A stretch of DNA of 64,000 bases, taken from assembly GCF_028640845.1 (NCBI RefSeq), contig NC_080540.1, positions 257,596,958-257,660,957 on the forward strand, in the 5' to 3' direction. Made by a program: the position numbers and the translations under genes. A model generated the notes under the pieces. The model was not told where the DNA came from, searched no databases, and saw nothing but the letters and a program-made list of their open reading frames with translations. Shown piece by piece: positions 56,185 through 64,000 of the stretch. Position 1 is the stretch's first letter, and every line of letters begins with the position of its first letter. The DNA is from Ahaetulla prasina (Eukaryota; Chordata; Lepidosauria; Squamata; Colubridae).

Positions 56185-57825
56185 GTATATTTTTTTTATT
56201 TTGTCACAACAGTATACACAAGCATCAAAATAAATCAGCAAAATATCATATAAGCATATATATGAGCAAAAGTATGTAATAATTGTATTAATTTGATATA
56301 ATGAAAGCAAACATTAGGACAGGAATGGTAAGCAGTTTTGAGCTCTTATGCATGCCCCTTATAGTCCTCTTAGGAATGGGATGAGGTCAATGGTAGACAG
56401 TTTTTGGTTAAAGCTTTTGGGAGTTTGAGAAGAGACCACAGAGTCAGGCAGTGTGTTCCAAGCGTTAACAACTCTGTTACAAAAATCATATTTTCTGCAA
56501 TCAAGAGTGAAGCGGTTAACATTAAGTTTGAATCTATTGTTTGCTCTTGTATTATTGCGATTGAAGCTGAAGTAGTCTTTAACAGGAAGAACATTGCAAT
56601 AGATGATTCTGTGTGTTAAACACAGGTCTTGTCGGAGTTGGCAGAGTTCTACGTTTTCTAATCACAGGATTTCAAGTCTGGTGGTGTAAGGTATTTTGTT
56701 GTTTTCAGAGGAGCGGAGAACTCTTCTCGTAAAATATTTCTGGACACGTTCAATTGTATTAATGTCAGAGATGTGGTGTGGGTTCCAGACAGGTGAGCTG
56801 TATTCAAGAATTGGTCTAGCAAATGTTTTGTATGCTCTGATTAGCAGTGTAGAGTTTTTGGAAAAGAAGCTGCGCAAAATTAGGTTTACAACTCTTAGAG
56901 CCTTTTTTGCTATGTAGTTGCAGTGGACTTTGGCACTTAGATCATTTGATATGTAAACTCCAAGGTCTTTAACAGGGTGGGGGTCGTCTGTAAGGTAATG
57001 GCCATCAAGCTTGTACTTAGTGTTTGGGTTCTTTTTCCCAATATGTAAGACTGAGCATTTGCTGGTTGAGATTTGGAGTTGCCAAGTTTTAGACCAATCG
57101 GATACAAAGTCAAGGTCTTTTTGAAGGGTAGAAGTATTGGTGGTGTTAAATAGTTTGACATCGTCAGCAAAGAGAACACAATAACTTGAGATAAGGTCAC
57201 AGAGATCATTTATGTATAGTATGAAGAATGTTGGTCCAAGAACGTTGCCTTGGAGAACGCCACTTTTGACAGGAACAGGATTTGATAGAGCGTTGCCAAT
57301 TTTGACCACTTGTTGCTGTTTGACAGGAAGGCATTTATCTAATTGTGAAGAGGTCCTGAAATGCCGTAGGATTTTAATTTTAGAAGTTGATCATGTACTA
57401 CTGAGTCAAAAGCTTTGCAGAAGTCTATGTAGATTGCATCTATTGCTTTGCCTTGATCAAGATTAGTAGTCCATATATTTTTGCAGTGGAGAAGTTGTAA
57501 GTTACATGATAATTTTTTTCTGAAACCAAATTGTTTATTAGAGAGTAGGTTGCTTGTTTCTAGGTGGAGGGTAATGGATTGATTGATGATAGATTCCATT
57601 ACTTTGCAGGTGACGCAGCATAGAGAGATTGGTCTGTAATTTTCAACTAGGCTGGAATCTCTTTTTTTAAAGATAGGGATGACTGTGGCTAGAGACCAAA
57701 GTTTGGGAAGGAAACTAGTCGTGAAAGCTTTATCAAAGATTATGCTTAGGGGTTCTGCTATATTAGTGGAAAGTTTTTTTAAGAAGTATGCACATAGTCC
57801 ATCAGGCCCAATAGATAAAGATCTA
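56185..57825 (-). mobile_element. Rex1-like LINE (CR1 superfamily), broken
   Basis: Same family as 37322-39260. On the minus strand the pieces in order are SNKQFGFRKKLSCNLQLLHC (57540), AIYIDFCKAFDSVVHD (57440), VKSGVLQGNVLGPTFFILYI (57270) and VLFADDVKLFNTTN (57180). A long open run follows to 56662 with KDLGVYISNDLSAKV and RPILEYSSPVWNPHHI. The 3' tail at 56190-56240 has TTTATTTTGTCACAACA. A frameshift near 57320 and one near 57400 separate the frames. Inactive. Confidence 0.85.
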
Positions 57826-59379
57826 ATCTTTATCTATTGTATATACTTTAATATGTATGTATACTTTAATCTGTATGTATATACATACAGATTAAAATGA
57901 AAGCAAAGAAAGTACCTCCAGAAACATTTTTTAAATTATCCTCTTATTCAAAGACAGCCTAACAGGATTCTCTGGAAATTAAACTGAAAAAGAATCACTT
58001 CAAGCTTTAGGCATTGTACTTATGTTTAGCTGGAAATAAATTGTTTAGAAAACCTGGTAGAATAGAAGTTTGAAATTGAATTTCTGACAGAAGCTTTACT
58101 TTCTTAGGTCACCACAATACATGAAATTGGTGGTGTCACCTCATTCTCCTCCATGGATGAGTTTTCCCATCGCTCGTGGATGAAGAGTTCTGATATGATT
58201 TCTTGATGGGAAGTAAAGCAGAAAACTGACTTTCTTTAGATATATTGAGATGATTTTTCCTGCATAGAAAATGGATTTTAAAAGTTCCAATAAAGGATCT
58301 CCAATAATATCATTAATGGGCTGTGAAGGACACAGTTCACCTATGAGCAATTTTAAATCTATCAAAAGGTGTAGACAGTTGATTAAGCATGTGTGTATAC
58401 TAGAAATTTTGTTAAAATAAACTCATTAAAATATTTATTCTTACCTAATCTGTTAATAAACTATCGATGTTTGCCTATATAACAGTCATTAAGATCTAGT
58501 TTGGAAATCATGTGATCATTAATGTCAAGAGAAATGTTAGCTGTTTAGTTTCTAGAAAATGAAGACTGGCTAAAGTGGAATTGTAGTTAACTAATTGCAG
58601 TGGCATTGCAGAAGACAATTGCATTTTGAGGAAGTTAATGATATATTTTTATTTCTTCTTCATATTAGAAACAGTCTAGAAATTTATAGTTCATTTTGAA
58701 CCTGTTTATTTCTTTCTCTCTAGCTTTTAAAAAATAAAGGGGGCTGGGGATGAATCATCACACAGCTGTTGAGAGCACTGCCTTATCAGACCTTCAGTCC
58801 CATCCCAGAGTTATCTAGCCAATTTCAGGTCTTGCAATCTTGTGACTATGGAAGCAAGGCCGTGCAATTTTGATGCCAAATTTTAATAAAAGCCCTGAAA
58901 ACTTTTCTTTTACTCTCCTACGCAGGCTTGAGTGCTCAGCGCTATGCACCAAAGGCCTTGGAGTACCTTCACTGCTTGAAACAGGAGTCCCAGCAAATGA
59001 AGGGACAGCATCTTGTTTGATACAAGATGCTGTTTGGTTTGCTTGTTTTATTTATTACAGTTAAACGATAACACTTAAATTTCTCTTTACCCATTAGCGT
59101 GTTTATTGTCTCTGGATCCTCAAAAGAATCATTTTTCTGGCATCTGGCCACTGCTTGACATCGGGCAAAATCTAATTGTTATCATGAACAGGAACCAGAG
59201 ACAATCCCTTGGTAGAAAAGAACTGATAAGCAAGGTGATAATGGTAAGAGCTATATTCCTGGTTGATTCGATACAGGTGTTTGGGGCCAGTAGCTCAAAT
59301 GCTGAACTGGGTGACTGCATCAAGGTCATGGATTCTGTGTTAGCAGAATTTGGAGGTTCAGCTACTGATGCATGCTGAA
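57826..59379. other. mostly unrecognised sequence
   Basis: A small palindromic TATATACATACAGATTAAA / TTTAATCTGTATGTATATA lies at about 57845-57897. A 74-codon minus-strand frame (58365-58141) ends at a stop and follows an acceptor-like GTGTCCTTCACAG, but it is unassigned. Possible retroviral 5' sequence could start in the last few hundred bases; the limit is unclear. Confidence 0.3.
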
Positions 59380-61160
59380 ATGTATGCAGTTAATGGGACT
59401 GGGAAAGAAAGGGGTGTGCGGGACTACAAAAAGAAGTGATGGGGCTTGAATGAGTCCTTCTTACTGTACTCCATAACATATGAGAACAATTAGAAGCCAC
59501 TCAAAGAAAGGTGCAATGGCAGGCTGAGGAAGTGATTACTTTTAGAGATAAACATGTTCTTCTGATGGGGGTATTAGAAAGTGCTCAGGAAAAATAAGAT
59601 TTGGCAGACAAGCGAGCATCAACTATAGCTATTCATTTTTGCCAAATTAAATATTCTGAATAGGCAAAGAAGGGGTTTATTCTTAACGCTTGTTAGGTTA
59701 GAATTCTTGTTTCATCCCAGATATCTGAGGATGGAGATCTGCGAGATTCTGATGAAGAAGAAGGAGGTTGGGCAGAACAAGAGGATGAAGGAGATGACAT
59801 TATTTTGGTGGCTAAGACATAACTCTTAGCCACCTCTAAGGGGCTACATAGGCAATATGCATTGTAAGACATAACACTCAGCAAGAACTGGCTGGCATAT
59901 CTTAAACTAACAGATAGCAACCGGGGAAGACGCTGAGCCAGTAGTTAGTAAAACTATGGGACCAAGGAGATAGTAATTTTTATTTAACTAGGGATGACTT
60001 AGTTAAAATAAGGGAATTATCTAAAAATACATTGTTTAATCAATATCTGAAGCTGCCTAATGCTTATACAATAGGACCTTTATTTGATTGGTGTGTGTCA
60101 GGTATACAAGCCAATGGGTTGGGAAGGACAGTGGCAAACCACTGAAAAAAGTAGTGGTTTGTTGTAGAACTACTTTTTTCAATGGTCTGTCATGAAGGGG
60201 GACAGCTATGCAAATAGGGATTTATCTGCAGGGATTCATAGGATTGGATCCTCAGCGACTTAGAGCCACAATGAAGACACACTTCATAAAAGGGGCTTCA
60301 GCATAGATGCATGGTCATCTGCTAGTATATTGGGTCCAGCACAAGGAGCCACCACGGGACAAGTTGCAGTGTTAATAGATGTACAATTGATAGATGTACA
60401 AAATGAAAATACCCCCAAACAGAATACTCAAGTGGCTACAGGGGAAGAAAATTTTAAAAGAAAGCAGTCTAATAATAAAATGACAAGCAGACAAATTTTT
60501 ATAGAGTTCCTTAAAATGGGAATATCAATAGGTAGATGGCATACTAATTCCAGAAATATACCAAATGTGGAAACAGAAATGTGCCATAATAAGAAAGGAC
60601 TTGTACAAGTGAGGAGAACTACCCCAACACCTCACCTGAAAAACAATTACAACCCTCGTTAGTGGGCAAAGAATCAAGGGATAGGAAATGCCCTGGCCTC
60701 TGGATTGGAGATGGGATAATGAAGACAGCTATCCCTGGAGACCAACATCCTCATTTACTATAAGATTTTACTGATCTGTTAGTAACATAGAAGTATGGGT
60801 CCTCATGGATACAAGTGCAGAAGTAATACTCCTCTACATGACAAGCATAAGGGGAATAATGTGGAATGCATATGGAAATAGGGAAGAATGTACCACACAG
60901 ATGCAAATGCAATTAGCTTTAGGAACATCAGTTTCCTTTTGTATTGATCTTTCATGTTCTTGAATATATTATTAGAATTGATTTATTCTAATAGGTACCA
61001 GGGAGGTTCAAGGGTTTCAGATGCCAATGGGCTGATTTGTCTTTGCATTCAAACTATTGGATATAGCAAAATGGACATCTCTGAAAATACCTCCACTTGA
61101 GAAGCAATGAAATCAGATAATAAAGGCTACCTTCAAAACAATATAGGGACTTTTAGAGAT
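59380..61160 (+). pseudogene. decayed endogenous retrovirus, gag-protease part
   Basis: Read in the plus strand with many stops and shifts. A coiled gag-like stretch lies near 59490-59600. A polar gag/nucleocapsid-like frame of 110 codons occupies 60330-60662. A retroviral-type protease active-site region with the family triad altered to Asp-Thr-Ser lies at about 60800-60820. The sequence up to about 61160 looks like the start of pol. The retroelement continues at 63393 after a Gypsy insertion. No frame is intact, and the normally invariant glycine of the protease triad is a serine. The genus cannot be told from these pieces. Confidence 0.55.
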
Positions 61161-63116
61161 AGAGGTTTTGTGACCAGCAGACTCTACGGATTCTACCCCT
61201 ATCTGGCATTTGTTCACTTTAACCTTTAGACCGGCTGACCGGAAAATGCCCAGAACTTTTCTCAAGCGCTCCCCCAATTCTTCTAAATTTTCGGCTGATA
61301 TCAATACATCATCGAAATAGGGGACTACCCCTGGGAGCCCTTGCAGAAGTCGCTCCATTAAATTTTGGAATAGCCCCGGTGCCACACTCACCCCAAATTG
61401 TAATCGGGTACACTTGAAAGCACCTCTGTGAGTCACAATCGTTTGGGCTTCAGCTGTGTTGGCGTCTACGGGCAGTTGTTGATAGGCTTGAGCCAAGTCT
61501 AACTTTGCAAAGACTTGCCCTTGCCCCAGTGAGTGCAACAAGTGTTGCACCACGGGAACCGGGTAAGCGCTTTTCTGTAAGGCTTTGTTTAACGTCGCCT
61601 TGTAGTCAGCGCAGATTCTAACTGACCCATCTGGTTTCACTGGGGTGACGATTGGCGTCTCCCACTTTGCGTGATCGACTGGCACCAGAATCCCCTGATT
61701 TATAAGCTTGTCTATCTCCTTGTCAATCTTAGGTTTAAGGGCAAAAGGGACTCTCCTTGCCTTTAACCTAATGGGGGCTACCTGGGGGTCTAAATTGAAG
61801 GAAATAGGGGTCCCCTTGTACTTGCCCAGGCAGTCCTTGAAGACATCTTCGAACTCGTTCATGAGTGTGTCTTTTAGGTTACAGTCACTTCTGTAGATGC
61901 CAGTCACTCCCATGCCCAATGCACGGAACCAATCTAGTCCCAACAGACTTGGCAGGGTCCCTTCGACTATCGTGATGGGCAGGGTCTTCTTGTGTGGTCC
62001 GTACTCGACGCGGACGGAGGTGGTCCCTCGAACAGGGATGCGATTCCCTTGGTAGTCGTGCACTCTTAGCCATTGTGTTTGCAGTTTGCGTTTGGCGGTT
62101 TTCGGCAAAGCTTTTGCAAAAGTGTCCCAGGACATGATTGTGATCGCTGACCCTGTGTCCACTTCTAGTCGGCACGGCACTCCTTCAATCTTCGGTCTGG
62201 TGAAGATCTTCTTCTCGACGCGGGTTGCTGCACGGCCTATCACCACGGTCGTTCGATTTGAATTCACGCCCTTTTTGTTTTGACCAATCGCGGGTCGCCT
62301 TGCCGATCCTGCGCTCTGATTGGTTGATTTGAATTTTCGGCGGGAAGGTTGGGGTGCTCGACAGACTTGAGCCAGGTGCCCCTTCTTCTCGCACCGCCGA
62401 CATGTAGCGTCCTTGAACTTGCATCGTTGGCGCTGGTGTTGCCCTCCGCAACTTCCGCATTCATCCCGGTCTTCTTTGCCCCTTCTCTCGGTGAGGCAAA
62501 CTCCTTCCTCATCCTCGCCGTCTGATTCGGTCTGGATTTCTTCGTTGTGGACCGGGGTTACTTTCACACTCGCCGTTGGCATGAGTGGCTTTTGTAGGGT
62601 TTCCGCCACTTGGGTGGACATCTCATGAGCTCTGGCTTCGTCCAGAGCGTTTGCCAGCGTTAGATTGCTTTTTGATAGCAGCCGCCTCCGCAAACGCATG
62701 TCTCTGACCCCACGGATGAGTTGCTCTAGTAGCTCCTCGTCCAAATCTCGGTACCCACAATCTTTGGAGGCTTTCCTCAGGGCAGCCATGTACTCGCTGA
62801 TGGATTCGCCCTCTTGCTGTCTGCGCTCTCCAAATTCAAAACGCCGTACGTACTTGGACGGTGTAGGCGCGAAATGGTTCTTCAATAGATTTTGCAGAGT
62901 TTGCCACGATATCGATTGTACCGGCGTTGGCTCTGCCAGGGCTTCCGCGATGTCGATGACCTCGGGACCGCAGTGGCTCAGGAAATATGCCCTTTTGCGG
63001 TTGTCTGGAACTCCTTGCAGCTCATTTGCCTCCAGGAAGCTCTCGAAACGGGTCATGTACGTTCCCCATTTCTCCCTGGAGGGGTCAAACGGTGCGGGCG
63101 GAGTGTAGCTGGCCAT
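61113..63116 (-). CDS. Gypsy gag-protease-RT polyprotein, 3'-truncated
   Basis: A 667-codon uninterrupted frame starting with an ATG 98 bp inside the LTR border. Gag capsid-like region about residues 1-185; two zinc knuckles at about 220-232 (CX2CX3HX4C) and 239-252 (CX2CX4HX4C); aspartic protease with DTGS at 320-323; reverse transcriptase with KPDGSVRICADY (494-505), AKLDLAQAYQQ (537-547) and the catalytic YFDDVL (600-605). Gag, protease and RT are one frame with no shift. The last about 20 residues are read-through into other sequence. RT thumb, RNase H, integrase and the 3' LTR are absent, so the copy is dead despite its open frame. Confidence 0.93.
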   Translation of the reverse strand: MASYTPPAPFDPSREKWGTYMTRFESFLEANELQGVPDNRKRAYFLSHCGPEVIDIAEALAEPTPVQSISWQTLQNLLKNHFAPTPSKYVRRFEFGERRQQEGESISEYMAALRKASKDCGYRDLDEELLEQLIRGVRDMRLRRRLLSKSNLTLANALDEARAHEMSTQVAETLQKPLMPTASVKVTPVHNEEIQTESDGEDEEGVCLTERRGKEDRDECGSCGGQHQRQRCKFKDATCRRCEKKGHLAQVCRAPQPSRRKFKSTNQSAGSARRPAIGQNKKGVNSNRTTVVIGRAATRVEKKIFTRPKIEGVPCRLEVDTGSAITIMSWDTFAKALPKTAKRKLQTQWLRVHDYQGNRIPVRGTTSVRVEYGPHKKTLPITIVEGTLPSLLGLDWFRALGMGVTGIYRSDCNLKDTLMNEFEDVFKDCLGKYKGTPISFNLDPQVAPIRLKARRVPFALKPKIDKEIDKLINQGILVPVDHAKWETPIVTPVKPDGSVRICADYKATLNKALQKSAYPVPVVQHLLHSLGQGQVFAKLDLAQAYQQLPVDANTAEAQTIVTHRGAFKCTRLQFGVSVAPGLFQNLMERLLQGLPGVVPYFDDVLISAENLEELGERLRKVLGIFRSAGLKVKVNKCQIGVESVESAGHKTSISKSPYIVLKVAFII

Positions 63117-63392
63117 CGCTGCGATTCTGCCCTGAGCTTTGCTGGGTTCGGTTCTTTCGTGCGTTCAGCTCGTTCCTGGTGCTCTTAACCTCGATATCCC
63201 ACCTTCGTCGCCAGTGTTAGATTCGGGCAATAACGAGGCAGGAGACCAGGGTAGTGACAACAGCTCTTTACTATATGGTGAACCCAGCAACCGGGCTGGG
63301 GAAAAACCTCTCCTTATATACAGTTTAACCGGCGGCTTCAACCAATCAGCAACGTGCTTGTTTCCCGCCAAAATATTTAAAGATACATTACA
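61160..63392 (-). mobile_element. Gypsy (Metaviridae) element, 5' complete, 3' truncated
   Basis: Order on the minus strand: LTR (63392-63215), primer-binding-like TGGCGACGAAGGTGGGAT, leader, then the gag-pol frame that ends abruptly in RT at about 61160. It sits in antisense orientation in the decayed retrovirus, whose reading continues on both sides. GC content is visibly higher than the surroundings. No target duplication could be verified because one end is missing. Confidence 0.9.
63215..63392 (-). mobile_element. Gypsy 5' LTR (178 bp)
   Basis: On the minus strand it begins TGTAATGTATC and ends CGAATCTAACA, the TG...CA form. A TATA-like CTGTATATAAGGAG lies in the middle. It is short for an LTR, as in several Gypsy lineages. 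The sequence that follows after one base is the presumed primer-binding site (63196-63213). Confidence 0.8.
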
Positions 63393-64000
63393 CTTTCTAC
63401 TTTTAATTCCCCTATACTGCCTCTGAAGAAAACTGATGGAATAGTTAGAGGTGATTATCATCAGTTAAATAAGGCTTCTGTCTGCCTGGAAGCAGCAGGA
63501 CCAGATATAGTGACTAAGTTCCTTAGAAAGTATAGAGAAGAATGCTGGGACATGGCATGCTGTCATAGATTTAGCTAATGGTTTCTTTTCTATTCTAATT
63601 GATTCTCAAGGTCAATTTGCATTCCCTTGGAAAGGCAGATAATATACTTTTCAAGTTTTGTTACAAGAGTATTTGTGTAGCCCCACCTTGTGCCATTGTA
63701 GCAAGGAACCCGCATCAAATTATTCTGAATCCTTGCTCATTATATTGACAATATTTTAATCACAGGCCCAAAATAAACTGAGATGTAGCAAGGGCTAACT
63801 GTTATGGGGATGGGAGATTAATCCCAAGAAAATTCAGGAGCCAGCTTAACAGGCGCAGTTTCTAAGGGTGATTTGGATAGGACTTGTGAGGCATGTTCCT
63901 GAAAAAAATATTAAGACAATTGCTACTTTACAAGTCCCAATTTCAAAAATTAAAGTTCAACATTTAGTTGGTTTAGTGAGTTCCTGGAGGCAGCACATTC
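63393..64000 (+). pseudogene. decayed endogenous retrovirus, reverse-transcriptase part
   Basis: Continuation of the element at 59380. In the plus strand the N-terminal RT region is readable at 63409-63500 (a Pro-Leu-Lys-Lys-type strand followed by the conserved Leu-Asn-Lys), then the first catalytic-aspartate region at about 63563-63585. A later segment near 63740 corresponds to the second catalytic block but is damaged. Frameshifts and stops are frequent. The element runs off the window end. Confidence 0.65.

Noticed and set aside
58141..58365. Minus-strand frame of 74 codons after an acceptor-like GTGTCCTTCACAG.
   Set aside because: Could be a terminal exon or retroelement scrap, but there is no partner exon, no poly(A) signal examined convincingly and no recognised family.
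1..64000. CRISPR array or prokaryotic operon.
   Set aside because: The regular repeats present are microsatellites or a 54-bp minisatellite without unique spacers, and the sequence is plainly vertebrate.

Overview
The window is vertebrate nuclear DNA from a squamate reptile, most likely an advanced (colubroid) snake. The evidence is the repeat content: a BovB (RTE) LINE, Sauria SINEs with their BovB-like tail, several CR1/L2/Rex1-type LINEs, many short hAT-type MITEs, and a CR1-like LINE whose 3' end runs straight into an (AATAG)n array, a combination described for snakes. No bacterial-style genes, operons, CRISPR arrays, rRNA or stand-alone tRNA genes were seen.

Host gene (about 0-42.5 kb, + strand). 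Seven short stretches have splice-like borders and stay open between them: 195-311, 814-909, 6710-6775, 12511/12514-12597, 24099-24227, 33073-33174 and a terminal-looking 42122-42169 with a stop codon. All can be read with both ends in phase 0, so they concatenate without a frame break. I do not recognise the protein. Its last segments look like amphipathic helices of a HEAT/ARM-like fold. An AATAAA at 42448 could be its poly(A) signal. The long introns are packed with transposons.

Intronic repeats. 1-10 kb: two CR1 LINEs (2413-4302, 8529-9290) and MITEs. 10.8-12.5 kb: a decayed L2-like LINE ending just before exon 12514. 12.6-15.5 kb: a BovB LINE carrying a nested SINE and a nested MITE. 15.5-16.7 kb: an old CR1 split by a second BovB piece, itself split by a MITE. 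17.8-20.5 kb: two solo LTRs, a fold-back element and a Sauria SINE. 21.3 kb: a Tc1/mariner remnant. 28-30.5 kb: a recent 1.25-kb tandem duplication. 31.2-32.7 kb: an inverted-arm element split by a solo LTR. 37.3-39.3 kb: a Rex1-like LINE.

Presumed intergenic part (42.5-64 kb). It holds a short-range inverted duplication (42.5/43.3 kb), a fold-back element with a Sauria SINE in it (45.7-46.3 kb), the AATAG-tailed LINE (47.9-49.1 kb), a large MITE and another solo LTR (50.6-51.8 kb), two BovB 3' ends, an odd minisatellite-bearing repeat (55.3-56.15 kb) and a second Rex1-like LINE (56.2-57.8 kb). From about 59.4 kb to the window end lies a decayed endogenous retrovirus (+ strand), interrupted by a much younger, 5'-complete but 3'-truncated Gypsy element (- strand, 61.16-63.39 kb) with an open gag-protease-RT frame.

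Nothing here is a clear new enzymatic system. The best leads are the unrecognised multi-exon gene, the hammerhead-ribozyme-like motif shared by two repeat types, and the several recent structural rearrangements.
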